DNA of 64,000 nucleotides from Asterionellopsis glacialis (GCA_014885115.2 WKLE02000153.1:1-64000), one strand, 5' to 3'. Shown: positions 1 through 11,505, counted from the first letter of the stretch. Notes: generated by a model from the sequence alone, not told the origin. Translations and numbers: made by a program.

Positions 1-564
1 CGCATTTTTCTTCCCCTTCATACTCTGAACACACGCACATACACTTTGTTTGTATACAAACCACCCACTTCAGGAAGACTTAGAGAGTAGGTTGTCTGTC
101 TGTTAATGTGTATGCGCATGAAATGATATGAAAGTGGAGCTATGCACTGCAACGACGCGTTTCCAACATGAGGAGCGAAGCGAAGACAAGATAGAGACTT
201 TGGAAGCAAAAGCTATTGAATGACCGAGGTACTGTACTCTCTGACGCCACGGGAGCAAGAGGTTTAAAAAAATGACATACGTTCTTCCAAAAAGATGAAA
301 GACAAAATGTAGCTGAAATACAGCATAAACTAGAATTTGTTTATTCATATTTTATACCTGAGCAAGCTGTAAAAAAATATTCAATGTTTTTTAACACCAC
401 GAGCTGAAAATACCACAACACCGACTCTTGCCATTATCAATAACAACTTTTTTCCGTGATGATCGTAACTCATTCAAACACCATGATGAATAGAGATACT
501 TTTGCAAAAGCTTACAAATGTAAACAGTACGTAAGCTCTGATTTTTAAAACCTACTAGACCGCA
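1..564. other. Gene-free left edge
   Basis: I see no convincing coding region, RNA gene or long repeat here. Two short reverse-strand open frames (about 60 and 80 codons) have no recognisable domain and look fortuitous. The right part would be the 3' flank of the minus-strand secreted-protein gene that ends at 565. Confidence 0.5.
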
Positions 565-1323
565 TCAACAGAGCAAAATGGCAACGAATGTCACGGTAAA
601 GCTCAACACAAAAGATGCCGTCAAATGCGTACTTCCTGATGGCGTTGGGCTAGGAGTAGGACTTGAAGTAGTAGCTGGAGTAGGATTTACGATCGTCGGA
701 AAGGCCAAATAGTTCAAAAAAGCACCCGAATAACTATCATCGCAACTGGTGCTATAGGCCGAGTCAACAGAGCAATCATAAAGGGTAACATGCTTCCCGT
801 TTGCACATACAGAGCAAGATTGACACTCATGATCGCCGCTCGTACCGCACGAGCATAGATTCTCCCCATCATCACAATACTCGAAGGTCTCAGATACCTT
901 CTCACCGGTAATGCTATCTTCTTCGCTCCATCCTGTAGTTGATAATACTTGTGCTCCATTAGTTTCTACGAAAGTTGCCATTTCCTTATTGATGAAAGTA
1001 CTGTCGGTCTCGCTGTATGTATAAGTGAGAGTACAATCCAACATAATGGGCTCTTGTGAAGTACACGTACAGACGTAACCATTGGATGTAATGATAGGGT
1101 CGTCTCCGAAAAAATCATCAAATCCTTTATCTACGTGGGCCTTTAAATCCGAGAGATCAGCACAAAAGTCTTTAGCAGATGTTTGCGTGTCGAGTTTGCG
1201 ATTTATGATGCTACTCAAGGATGGACCCGACTTCTTCTTGTTTGTAATACTATGTTGATGATGATTTAAGGAAGTAGCTCCCGATAAAGCAACGAAGGGG
1301 AGAATCAAGAAGGTCACGCGCAT
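565..1323 (-). CDS. Secreted Cys-rich protein, probably GPI-anchored
   Basis: Single-exon gene of 252 residues, starting at the first true ATG (1323). Residues 1-17 form a hydrophobic signal peptide. The mature part carries about a dozen cysteines, several in CxC or CxxC spacing (around VCTC, LCSC and CQSCSVC), which suggests a disulfide-bonded extracellular domain. It is followed by a mucin-like Pro/Thr/Ser stretch (about residues 213-232) and a C-terminal hydrophobic tail of about 18 residues ending in LLC, the layout of a GPI-anchor signal. It is probably a cell-surface or cell-wall protein. I recognise no named family and propose no enzymatic activity. Seen: the signal peptide, Cys pattern and tail. 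Inferred: secretion and GPI anchoring. Confidence 0.75.
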   Translation of the reverse strand: MRVTFLILPFVALSGATSLNHHQHSITNKKKSGPSLSSIINRKLDTQTSAKDFCADLSDLKAHVDKGFDDFFGDDPIITSNGYVCTCTSQEPIMLDCTLTYTYSETDSTFINKEMATFVETNGAQVLSTTGWSEEDSITGEKVSETFEYCDDGENLCSCGTSGDHECQSCSVCANGKHVTLYDCSVDSAYSTSCDDSYSGAFLNYLAFPTIVNPTPATTSSPTPSPTPSGSTHLTASFVLSFTVTFVAILLC

Positions 1324-2385
1324 CTTGGTCGACAAAAGTTTAAGGCTTGCAAAAATGTTGTGTTTTTAAGTTGTAATGCTTATAGGTTGTGGGATGAGCA
1401 CAAATAATGAAAGAAACTGTAACAAGTCCTTTGATTCATGTAGGACTACGACTACAGTACTAGTGACTAAATGGAGATCGCGGGAATCTGTGGTTGAAAG
1501 GGTACCGTCGGACTATGAGTACCGTACCAGGTATTAATACACTGTACCTGGGTACCTGGGTAAAACTATTTCCTACCTGGTATTCCTACCTGGGCAGAAT
1601 CGGACTACCAGGTAAAGCCAATTCGGTTGAACCTTTCAGTAGACTCTATAGTAGTACCGTAACCCGTATAATACCTTTAACCCTCCATCCAAGACTTATC
1701 CCAGCCAGGTAGGATCTCTACCTGGTACAGGTACCAGGTAAGGAAACTCAAGGACCTACAAGGTACATTGTGACACCGGTAGCACGCTGTCCTTCCTGTA
1801 CTCGTACCTGTACCAGGTACAGGTACCGGTACGAACTGGGCCCCGCCGTACCAGGTACCTGTCCCAGGTATGGTTGAGTCCTACCTGGTACTTGGTAATC
1901 AACTAGCCTCCCAGGTACCTGGGGTACAGGTTTGCTCGGGCATTATTGGTTAGTCCTATGGACCCTGGACTCTGGAGACTTCTCTTTAGAGAAAGGCCAC
2001 CGGTATTCGTGTACCCCTGGGTAGGGTATACTCCATTTGTACCAAAAATGTATTTTCGATTTCAGACCTCTACTAGGACCCTCTAGAGGTAGGATTTCTA
2101 GCTAGTCTAGACTACCTGGTAATGGTATGGTGGCCTTGCTTTTCTTGACACCCATGATGTCACGAGATACACAGAAGATTTCATTAAATTTATAAGTCCC
2201 GAACGCTATGTAGTCTTCATAATGTAAACTTTTGTCTACAGACACGCCATCAGCCATCAAGCACACCGTTACAAAGCATCAAACTAGACAACGACATTTT
2301 CAACTTACTTCTTGACTCACGTTTCACTATCTGATCTTGGCCGCAACAAGATCCAATCTCCGAATCCGAAAATCTAAGGCAAATC
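1324..2385. other. Intergenic spacer rich in short palindromes
   Basis: This 1-kb spacer separates the divergently transcribed secreted-protein gene (-) and aldo-keto reductase gene (+), so it should hold both promoters. Most of it is filled with variants of a GTACC/GGTAC palindrome, entered separately. I see no gene; the 72-codon frame at 1494-1712 is made of the repeats. Confidence 0.6.
1500..1935. repeat. Cluster of CCAGGTACCTGG-type palindromic repeats
   Basis: More than a dozen overlapping variants of the self-complementary words GGTACC, CCAGGTACC and CAGGTACCTGG occur within about 430 bases, interspersed with CAGGTACAGGTACC. Similar but smaller clusters recur near 21420-21560, 23400-23485, 49965-50095, 50585-50620 and 55590-55650, always between genes. 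The DNA could extrude into many alternative hairpins. Whether it is a mobile short palindrome family or grew in place cannot be told from one window. Confidence 0.8.
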
Positions 2386-3509
2386 ATGTCGCCTACTCTA
2401 AGCGCCTTTTTAGAAAACTTGTCGCCTCCAGATCCGCTGGTGTTTGGATTTTGGAAGGTTCCTAACGAAAAATGTGAAGACATTTGTTATGGCGCAATTG
2501 CTTCTGGATACCGTCGACTAGATTGTGCTTGTGACTACGGAAACGAAGTTGAAGTGGGTAGAGGAATTGCACGTGCTCTTAAAGGTACGAAACATAGAGT
2601 TGCGCCAGAAAATGCGTAAATGCGAAAAACTATCGTACAGGATGGAGCGGAATATGTCATTCACGTTTTCTTATATCAGTCTATTTCTTTTTTTACCTGT
2701 TGTTAATTTTGACCGGTGACTCGCATCCAAAAGATGGACTTTGCACTCGTTCGGAACTCTTTGTGACAAGCAAACTCTGGAATACCTATCACAGTCCTGA
2801 ACATGTGCCGATGGCAATGACTCGAAGTTTGCAAGATTTGGGCTTGGACTATTTGGATGAATATCTTATCCATTTCCCAATTTCGATGGAGTACGTCCCG
2901 TTCGAAAAGAAGTACCCACCCGAATGGCACAATCTAGAGGGGAAAATGGTACTAGTTCCCAACGATATGGGAGAAACATGGAAGGCAATGGAGGACTTGG
3001 TGGATCAAGGACTAACAAAGACAATTGGGGTTTGTAACTTTCAAACCCAAATGATACGTCAGATTTTGTCGACTTGTCGCATTCGACCTGCGACACTTCA
3101 GGTCGAACTCCATCCTCATAACAGTCAGGAAAAGTTAATCCGATTTGCACAGGAATACGGAATTCGCGTGACAGCTTTCTCTATTTTTGGTGCCTCCTCG
3201 TATGTGGAAATCAATTTTGCTACAAAGGATGATCTCCTCATGAAGGATAATGTGATTTTGGACATTGCCAATCAGAAAGGCAAGACTCCAGGTCAAATTT
3301 TAATCCGATGGGCAATGCAACGCAATACGTTACCACTTTGCAAAACTAGTAATTCGTCTCGTATGAAGGAGAATCGTGATGTTTTCGATTTCTCGTTGGA
3401 TGACTCCGAAATGAAGCGGATCAATTCACTAAACAAAAACCGCAGGTACAATGATCCTGGTGATTTTTGCGAGAGGGAATTTGGCACCTTTTGTCCTATC
3501 TATGAGTAA
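2386..3509 (+). CDS. Aldo-keto reductase, xylose reductase-like
   Basis: Two exons, join(2386..2584, 2734..3509), give 324 residues; the 149-nt GT-AG intron splits a codon after its first base and restores an unbroken AKR sequence ([19 protein letters not shown]). It is an NAD(P)H-dependent cytosolic reductase of carbonyls or aldoses. The catalytic tetrad is readable: Asp in [10 protein letters not shown], Tyr in the same motif, Lys in FVTSKLW and His in YLIHFP. Segment [12 protein letters not shown] and C-terminal RYNDPGDF resemble the D-xylose reductase branch (AKR2B-type), though the usual PKSN cofactor motif reads CKTSNS. The exact substrate is not certain. The divergent spacer upstream is full of palindromic repeats. 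Confidence 0.88.
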
Positions 3510-4247
3510 GTGATAGTTGATGGTGCTAGATAAGCTGGTTTGTTTGAGAGTAAAGGATGTATAGTATAGAAAAAATAGTGAGATGAAGCATCACATTGTG
3601 CTCCAAAGGATGGCACGTATTCATTTTCTACAGTACTCTTTCAGTTCCTAGAGAAAAAAGAGAACGAAATAAAATAATTACACATTGATCTGGAATTTTA
3701 ATACTTCTATAGTTTCAGACCAATCACATGTCCTCCACTAATGACAGCGTCGGTCGCACTTGCTACAATCTTGCTCATAATTGGAAAGCTTGAATATAAG
3801 AAACCTTTAAACCACAATGACCAATGGAGAGATATTCAAGAAATCAATATACCTCCTTGTTCCATGACTAGAGGACTATCGTAGCACTGGAGAGGGTAGG
3901 TCCTAAACTCTCAACATTATCTCTGCCCCTAATCAGAGGTCCGATCGGCCGGCAGGCCGAGAGCGTGGAAGAAACACTCCCCTGAATGTACCAAAAAGGG
4001 GAACGACGAAAATTATCTTTTTTCTTCTCCTCCAAGGGTGTAGATATTTTCAAAAAAATCGAAATCCATCGTCGCAGTTCCAAAAGCTTCGCAAAAACAT
4101 TGGGCATTGTTTGACGAAAGGGATATCGACATTGACAAATAACAGCGACATCTGTGCATCCCAATAACAGAGAGCATAAGAGCAGCATCGACAACGATAT
4201 TTCACAAAATAATCCCTTATTTTGTTCCACCAATATAAAAAAAGAAA
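3510..4247. other. Intergenic spacer
   Basis: This holds the 3' flank of the aldo-keto reductase and the promoter region of the PLAA-like gene. A GC-rich imperfect palindrome (CGGCCGGCAGGCCG) lies near 3946-3959. A 121-codon reverse-strand frame at 3868-4233 ends 14 bp from the PLAA start and is not supported as a gene. Confidence 0.5.
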
Positions 4248-6736
4248 ATGGATTGTGATTGGGAATTATCTCAATCCTTCACGTCGGATGGACAGGGTAT
4301 CCGTGCCACATGTGTGTTACCATGTACCGACAAAGAAACGGAACAAAGCGGTGATTGGTTTAAATTAGTGACAGGATCACAGGGCGGATCTCTATGTGAA
4401 TATTCTGTACCATCCGGTAATTTGGTTCCTATTGAATACCAACATAATCATTCTGTCACAGCTATATTATCCTTTGAATTATTCGACTCGGACTCTACCA
4501 GCAAGTATTATTATGCCACAGGATGCAAGGATTCTACGATTCGTATATTTACGGCCAACGACCATGCATTCCAATTTGAATTGAACGGACACGAAAAGGC
4601 TGTAACTAGTTTAGATTTTTTAGCACCTTACTTTTTAGTCAGCGGATCATGGGATGGGACAGCTAAAGTATGGAACCTATCTACGAAATCATTAGTCGCA
4701 ACGATGAGTGGACATGAAAATACAGTATCTGTATGTGGCCTATCGGCATCCTCCTCTTCCTTACGGGTTGCTACTGGATCAGCAGGGATTGCGCAGGGTA
4801 ATTCAATCCGAGATCATGCTGTCCGTATTTGGCAAGTTACAGTATCTACAGGTGAAACCAAAGAACTTATCAAGGTTAGCAATGACCATGATGGACCTAT
4901 CCGTGACATCTGCTTTGGTACGCATAATGGTAATGAATTAGCAACATGTTCCAATGATGGGACTGTACGATTACGTTCTACTGAAACTGGTGAAACAACT
5001 GCTACACTTGTCTTTGTTCCATCATCATCTGATAAACAACAAGAGCATCCACCAATGCTACTTAGTGTTGCATCACTTACAAATGGATATGTAGCATCCG
5101 CAGAAGATGGACATGTCATTTTATGGTCAAACAATACAACAACTGTTTTACGACATGCACAATGTGTATGGTCTGTCTTACCATTGCCGAATGGTGATTT
5201 TGCAACATCCTCCCAAGATGGGACACTCCGTATCTTTACAGTAGCACAAGAACGTATGGCACCTCAACAAGAGCGTGATGCATTCCGTAAGGATGCACAA
5301 GATGCATTAACCAAACGATCCAAGGGACCATCTGCAGATGAAATATCAAAATTACCTAAATGGGAAATGAACGCCTTAACGAAAGGTCGGTCAGAAGGAC
5401 AGGTGCAAGTATTCAATAAAGATGGTGTAGCTATAGCTGCGCAGTGGTCAGATGCATCACAAACATGGATTGAAGTTGGACAAGTCATGGGTACCAGTGA
5501 AGATGCTGGTCAGATTGATGGTGTTACCTATGATCATGTATTACCCATTGAAATGGACACGACAGATGGTGGTGTTGCCAAACTTCAACTTGGATATAAC
5601 AATGGTGAAAATCCATTCGTGGCAGCACAACGTTTCATTGATTCACATATGTTACCTCAACATCATTTATCCGAAATTGCAGATTATATCCGACAACGTG
5701 TGGGTAACTCAGCTCCACCAACGATTGGTATGGATACAGCAGCTGGTGGTGGTGCTACTCCAGCATCTGCTCCAGCACTTTTATTGGATCATTTGCCTGC
5801 CAAGGGATACAAGAGTTTTGAATTATCTGCCAAGACAGGAACTACAGCCTTGCAAAAAATGGTGAATAAAATGTCAGAATTTGACAGTGCAAATGAATCG
5901 ATCATGTCTACAGTTCAAAGTCTAGTGGAAACATTAGGAGCGACGAATCGGTATCATGCTAGTAATATTTCGAATGAAGAATTATCAATCATTCCCAAGA
6001 TGCTGTCATCGTGGCCGTCCGCACAAGCCTTCCCCGCCTTGGATTTGGCACGTATGTCTGTATTACATCCTGATGCTTCCAGTCGACAACGGACGAACTA
6101 CTGGAATGAAGGTACGTTCACTGGTTTTTCGTGTTGGTAAAGAAATACAAGAATTCTTGTGTGTGGGAGCTTTCACTAACGGATTTGGATTCTTCTTTGT
6201 AATTCCTTCTCTTTTTCATTCTAGTTATTCAACTTGCCTTACAACAATGCAATCAAGTAACTGATGCGGATGGGACTGCCACAATAGCTATTCCTATGCT
6301 TACCCTCCGTCTGTTTGCCAATTGCTTCAAGGGTGGACCAGGATCATTGGATGCAGTATCGGGGAATCTTGAAAGTGTCTTGACTTGTGCTGAATCTTTA
6401 GCGCAATCAAAAAATAAAAATATTCGACTATCAGTAGCAACTGTGCTTTTGAATGTTTCATCATTCTTGCAACAAAATAATCAAGCGGGAGGAGGATATG
6501 CCGGATTACACCAAAGAGTAGTTTCTATTGTAAGTGTTATTTTACAATCCAATTCATATGAAACTGAAGCTATGGTACGAACCTTGGTGGCTCTTGGTAC
6601 GATAGTGCTAGCCAACAATGAAGCCAAGGATGCAGCTAAATCATTGTACTTGGCCTCCAAGGTAGAACCTGCAGCATATCCTCATGGTGACAAAGCCAAG
6701 GCAGTCGCAAAAGAAATTTATTCCATAATTGGATAA
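4248..6736 (+). CDS. PLAA: PLAA/Doa1/Ufd3-like ubiquitin-binding WD40 protein
   Basis: Two exons, join(4248..6111, 6225..6736), 791 residues; the 113-nt intron is phase 1 and reads across as NYWNE-VIQLALQQC. Domain order matches PLAA/Doa1: an N-terminal WD40 propeller (about residues 1-340, with repeats such as SGSWDGTAKVW and TCSNDGTVRL), a PFU ubiquitin-binding domain (about 365-470, starting PKWEMNALTKGRSEGQVQVF), then a C-terminal PUL domain (about 520-791) of armadillo-like helices. In the known family this protein is a Cdc48/p97 cofactor that controls ubiquitin levels and degradation of ubiquitylated substrates. Codon use is markedly A/T-ending. It is convergent with PEX19, with about 125 bp between the stop codons. 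Confidence 0.93.
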
Positions 6737-6861
6737 ATGTTCAAATCGAATCGTTAAAGTAGTACATTAGTTTAGAAATATGTGGCTTCACTATCAAAAA
6801 AAGCAAAGAGAGAAAATTTCTGGATAACGATTTTTTATTCTATTACTGTTCCTTGTTTACG

Positions 6862-7348
6862 TTACATTACTGTACAGTCTTCATTATTACCAAGCATATG
6901 TTCTAAATTGGGTACTCCATCTTCATCAAGTTGAAGTCCTGGTGCTATACCCTCAATTATTGCCGGAGGTGGTTGGCCATATCTACCATATTGTTGATTT
7001 GTTGGATGAAGGCACGTCACAGGGAGAAAAATGTAAGAGTGGCATTTGTGAGAGGATGCTACATTGGATAGAAACAAACAATAATAATAATGTACTTTTA
7101 AAGACCAAGAGGTCCGTGATAATTTGAAGATAAACTTACTCTTGAACATCTTGCATGAGCATCATGAGTTTTTCAGAATTTTCTGGTTCTGTTTCATATG
7201 TTTTGGTAAGCTCTTGAAAGCATCGGTACTGTTTCAATCGTCTGCATCAGTATATATTATTAAAGTATATGAAAACCCAACCACAAAGATACGGTTAGTT
7301 GGACGACTGTTTAATGCATACAAAATTCAGTTCCAACAGAACAATCTG

Positions 7349-7389
<41 letters not shown>

Positions 7390-8351
7390 CGCACACACAC
7401 ACGCAAACAAACAAAAATACAAATAATCACGTACCTTTGATATTCATCTTTATCCATATTTGACTTTTCATCATCCAGCCATTTAGGGAATTTTTTACAT
7501 ACCTGCTGTATAGGTTCATACATGAGTTCTTTGGATAATAATTGTTGCATAACACCATCAATAAGATCGTCTGGGTTCAAGTTATCATCACCATTATTGT
7601 CACCATCAACGTCACCTAATTTTTCAAATTCTGCCATCATTTGTTGAAACATCCCTTGTTCCGGGAAATCATTGCCATCATGATCATCGCCATCATTTAT
7701 TGGAGCCTTTCCTAAATCTTCTACCAATTTTGAAATAGTATCATCGACAGTAGCACTAAGACCTTCTGTTGCAGCAGCAGTAGCTGATGATGATGCTTTA
7801 GCTTTCTTTTCTTTTTTCTTCTTTTTTAGACTATCAGCATTAGTAGATTTTTTCTTCTTTTCCGATGACGTTGTTGTCTTTTGTTGTTCAGCTTCAACTT
7901 GAGCTTGCATGTGTTGTAAAAATGACCCAAACATGGCAGCATCTTCTTCATTATCAGTACTGTTTGCTGCTTGCATCAACATCTGTTTCATCATTTCTTC
8001 AAATGCTTGTAACTCAACATTCTCGGAGCAGTCTGGTGAGGTTGTTGTTGCAGTATTATTAGTTTGGGACTTTTTCTTTTGTGGTTGTTTCTTACTTTTT
8101 GTCTTCTTCTTGTCATTAGCAGCTGGAGAACTACTCTTGGGTGTTTTTTTAGATGGTGATAACGATGTCTTTGTCGATTCTTCTTTTTCTTCATCGCCAT
8201 CCTCTTTTGCTGTTATTTTATCGTCTGGCGTTACTGATGTACAGGTAGTAGCTTGAGTTGTTGTTGTTTGGTCTATTTGAACTTGTTCGTGGTCATCGTC
8301 ATCGTCAAGATCGTCGAGTGCAGCATCAAGAATTGCATCCATATCAGCCAT
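6862..8351 (-). CDS. PEX19: Peroxin 19, peroxisomal membrane protein receptor
   Basis: Three exons, complement(join(6862..6982, 7140..7241, 7435..8351)), 379 residues. I chose the ATG at 8351 (MADMDAILDAALDDLDD); a start at 8387 would add twelve residues without family support. PEX19 is a cytosolic chaperone and import receptor for peroxisomal membrane proteins that docks on PEX3. Seen: the acidic N-terminus with the ALDDLDD PEX3-binding-like motif, a long Lys/Ser/Thr-rich linker, the conserved helical region (QQLLSKELMYEPIQQVCKKF, then RLKQYRCFQELTKTYE and MLMQDVQEYGQPP), and a C-terminal CTVM. The last four residues fit a CaaX farnesylation box as in yeast and human PEX19. All three exons are needed to reach it. 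An 18-unit TC microsatellite sits in intron 1. Confidence 0.93.
7351..7386. repeat. (TC)18 microsatellite in PEX19 intron 1
   Basis: A perfect 36-base TC dinucleotide run followed by a short CA-rich tail. On the coding strand it is an AG run inside intron 1 of PEX19 (7242-7434), well away from the acceptor. It is likely length-polymorphic between strains. Confidence 0.95.
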
Positions 8352-9009
8352 TTTTATTTTGTCAAAGGTAGTTATGGTCAAGAACAAGAACTATTGTGTG
8401 GGTCGTGAGTTAGTAAAGACGGTAACCTTTACAAGATGAGAATAAAGCACAATGCGAACGGTAACGAGAAGTCAGAGATAGGGATTAAGATGTTGCAGCC
8501 ATCACGGGGTGTTGCAGCCATCACAGGGGCAGGATCGAAAAAAAGTTCTTTTGGTGGTGGCAACAAAAATGCCAAGAAATAAGGTTGAGTGATATTGCAT
8601 TTGTGTAAAAGGAGTACTTTCAATTTAGTAATGAAAAATAAAAAATAGCTAAGTAGGTATCGTGTATATTGGGAAAACGTATATTCAGCACGTCAAGCAG
8701 AAAACGAGAGTCCGGGAGGGATTCACAAAACACTCCTGTGCTGTCGTGTCTTTGGGTACGGCAGTGATTGAGATTGTCGATCGATCCTCAAACAAGGTGC
8801 ACGTAATACCAAGCAACTGTTTCCTTCAATACAGTGACCAAACAATTATTCTATTCCTGAAAAACACTTTTCGCAACAGAGGAAAACATCAATGAATAAA
8901 AGTAAAAGATCTAGAGATTTTTAAATACAATGAAAACATTTCACAACCCACACCAGCTTGGTAGTACATGGTACGTTACTTTCTGTTGTTGTTGTTGTCA
9001 TTATTTTTC
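8352..9009. other. Spacer upstream of PEX19
   Basis: The stretch lies between the PEX19 start and the proteasome gene stop, both on the minus strand, so it should contain the PEX19 promoter and the proteasome 3' UTR. A short tandem duplication (GTTGCAGCCATCAC twice) lies near 8493-8525. I see no gene; a 77-codon frame at 8662-8895 has no recognisable feature. Confidence 0.5.
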
Positions 9010-9942
9010 TTAGGAGTCACCTGCAGAGGCTGTTTCTGCTTCAACTTGATCAATCACTTCTTGAGCTTCCTTTTGAGTCAAAATATGGTGTACGACCTCT
9101 GAACTTTCATCAAGTGTCATGGTAAACAATTCCATTTTTTCTGCAGCAGCTGCCGTACCGTCCATAGTTTTATTAAGAACTTTGACTGCCAATCGAAGTG
9201 CACCAGCAACATCTGGAGACGTTTCTTCCCCTTCATCTGCCATTTCTGCAGATGATGATCCATACTCCGATTTAAGAAGTGACTTTCCTGCTTGATTATT
9301 GGCACCGATTACTGTTGCTTTCCATCCAGAGTAGTTACCACTTGGATCACTTTGGTATAACTGAAATCCATGCTTTTCATCATATCCCGCAAAAAGGAAC
9401 GCAACACCGAAAGGTCGTAGTCCACCATACTGCGTATAGGATTGTTTGTAGTTACATACATGCTCTACAAGTTGTTCCACCGGAATAGGTTCCTGATACT
9501 GATAATGGTACCGTCCTGCACGAAGTCGTGCTTGATCAATCAAAATGTTGGCATCAGCTGTCAAACCAGCAACATTACATGCAGCATGTGGACAAAGCTT
9601 ATATGTCTTTTCCGAAGTCTAGAGAACAAACGTAAAATACAATCAATGAGGAGAGGTGACGGCAAAGAAGGAAACACGAGCAAGATATCAAGGTGTTGGA
9701 AACAAAATTTTGATGTGTTCGACCGTAGAATCTACACAAATTTGTACTGGAAGTCCACTTACTTTGGCAGGTGCCAACAATCCACTTGTAATACGACGTT
9801 CACTAGCCATAACGATTCCATCTCTAGCTAGAATTCCAACACAGGTTCCTGCGTTATTAATAGCTTCAATGGCATATTCTACCTGATGCAAACGTCCCTC
9901 AGGCGAAAAGGTTGTTGTCGATGAATCGTAACGGCGTGCCAT
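9010..9942 (-). CDS. PSMA4: 20S proteasome subunit alpha type-4 (alpha-3)
   Basis: Two exons, complement(join(9010..9618, 9763..9942)), 262 residues, close to the 261 of human PSMA4. It is a structural ring subunit of the 20S proteasome core, cytosolic and nuclear. The start is the ATG of [17 protein letters not shown], the typical alpha-subunit signature, rather than the upstream ATG at 9954. Exon 2 begins [18 protein letters not shown], which restores the expected strand order across the 144-nt phase-0 intron. [23 protein letters not shown] and [14 protein letters not shown] are PSMA4-type motifs. As expected for an alpha subunit there is no N-terminal catalytic Thr. The gene is divergent from the ankyrin gene. 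Confidence 0.95.
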
Positions 9943-10385
9943 GGTCGATCTCACAAGAAAAACACAGAGGTCAAGATGATGTTACGAGTCTGAAATCTAG
10001 GAACCGTAACAAAGACAGGGAGAGAGCGAAATCCGAAAGAGCACGGGAGAATCATGCCGAAAAATAGAGTTTTATGACGTCATAATGACGACGACTGAGA
10101 TAATTAAGTCTAGAGAGTTAGTCGATCTACTCTAACCCACTCTGTGTGACGAAGTGCAGACACTTTCAGACCAATGCACGAATCGATTCGAAATTCCAAA
10201 AAGTGGGCTGACGTTATCTTGCTACCGCCAACGAGAGAGAGGAAAAACCTGCCTGGTGCAGTAGCAGGTCCTACAAAGTAACCACCAAAGACACAACTAC
10301 CTGGTAGAGGCCTTATTACATTAGCGACTCAGACAACAAAAAGAGAAGAGAAGACACCACAATAACAGCTAGTCAGATAAGAAGA
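9943..10385. promoter_or_regulatory. Divergent promoter region of PSMA4-like and ankyrin genes
   Basis: This 443-bp spacer separates two genes transcribed away from each other and must hold both promoters. It contains a perfect TGACGTCA palindrome at 10075-10082, followed closely by TGACGACGAC. That word is the classic bZIP/CRE target; CRE-like elements are known from CO2/cAMP-responsive diatom promoters. Binding here is inference. Confidence 0.5.
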
Positions 10386-11420
10386 ATGGGAAATAGTTTT
10401 GCTCGGCTAAAACCAGCACCACCCAAAGCTGCCCCGTTGTTGGCACCAGCTGTAGAAGGAAATGTTGATACCGTAAAGGAGCTTATTGGTGGTTTCATTG
10501 CTACGTATACTCGTTCTGCGGATCAAAAACCAGGATCTGACTCAAAACTTCAAGAGTTTGTCGATCAAGTTGATGGAGATGGCAATGGTGCCATACATGG
10601 AGCTGTCTTTGGTGGACACTTGGAACTTACCAGGTTTTTAATTGAATCATGTGGTGCATCTGTTACCCTTGAAAATAATCTAGGTTGTTCTCCCTTGTGG
10701 CTGGCTGCGGGATATAATAAAACCGACCTTTTGGAATACCTACTTTCTTTACCCGAACTGAACAACAAGGATGCTCTCTTCAAAACCAACAAAACGGGTG
10801 ACACGCCTCTTCTTGCAGCTGCATCACGCGGGAATGTTGAAGCTTGCACTATGCTGCTAAATCATTATGAACAACTCGACGGTGCTGTCCGAAGTGAGTA
10901 CCTCAAGACGAGGAATAATAATGGTGATACGCCCTTTTCAGTAGCAGTAGCAAGTGATCATGGTGAGGGTCCACTCTTTGATTTGCTTATGGATGAATCT
11001 ATTGTAGAAGAAAAGAATAAACAGGGATACAATCCACTTTTGATTGCATGCGAACGGAATTGGGTAAATGTACTGAACAAATTGCTAAGTCGTGGAGCAT
11101 CGTTGGATACACGAGATAAGAATGGTGCCACTCCGTTGTGCGTGGCAGCCTTTTGTGGAAATGAAGATGTCGTCAAACGAATTTTAGAAGTACGAAAAGA
11201 CTTATTGAATGTACCAAATACTGCTGGATGTACACCGTTGTGGCTCGCATCACGCACTGGACTTACTGCCATGGCTGTCTTCTTGCTAGAAGCAGGAGCT
11301 GATGCAACAATTGCTTCTAATGATGGTTTAACACCGCATCAAGCTGCAACCAAGTACAAGAAGACTTCGACAGAAGAACTTTTTGAGGAATGGTCTGGGA
11401 TGAAAACTACTAAAAGTTAA
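10386..11420 (+). CDS. Ankyrin repeat protein
   Basis: Single-exon gene of 344 residues. From about residue 15 to the end it is made of roughly eight ankyrin repeats, with clear units such as GDTPLLAAASRGNVEACTML, GYNPLLIACERNWVNVLNKL, GATPLCVAAFCGNEDVVKRI and GCTPLWLASRTGLTAMAVFL. No other domain is visible, so it is probably a protein-protein interaction scaffold. The N-terminus MGNSFARL has Gly2 and could be N-myristoylated, but residue 6 is Ala rather than the preferred Ser/Thr, so this is weak. It ends 85 bp from the stop of the convergent zinc finger/oxygenase-like gene. The partner is unknown. Confidence 0.9.
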   Translation: MGNSFARLKPAPPKAAPLLAPAVEGNVDTVKELIGGFIATYTRSADQKPGSDSKLQEFVDQVDGDGNGAIHGAVFGGHLELTRFLIESCGASVTLENNLGCSPLWLAAGYNKTDLLEYLLSLPELNNKDALFKTNKTGDTPLLAAASRGNVEACTMLLNHYEQLDGAVRSEYLKTRNNNGDTPFSVAVASDHGEGPLFDLLMDESIVEEKNKQGYNPLLIACERNWVNVLNKLLSRGASLDTRDKNGATPLCVAAFCGNEDVVKRILEVRKDLLNVPNTAGCTPLWLASRTGLTAMAVFLLEAGADATIASNDGLTPHQAATKYKKTSTEELFEEWSGMKTTKS

Positions 11421-11505
11421 TCCTAAATAATATAGCTGCGAACTTTATTAGAAAAAGTTAGAAACTACTAGGAACATAATTTAAACTCTGTAAATCCTTG
11501 TTTTT

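Noticed and set aside
1494..1712. 72-codon forward frame in the palindrome array
   Set aside because: Its sequence is simply the translation of GGTACC-type repeats.
3868..4233. 121-codon reverse frame with a hydrophobic start upstream of the PLAA-like gene
   Set aside because: It occupies the promoter and 5' flank of a well-supported gene, begins 14 bp from its start, and shows no family similarity.
8352..8387. Upstream extension of PEX19 (start at 8387)
   Set aside because: The family N-terminus begins at MADMDAILDAALDD; the added residues have no counterpart.
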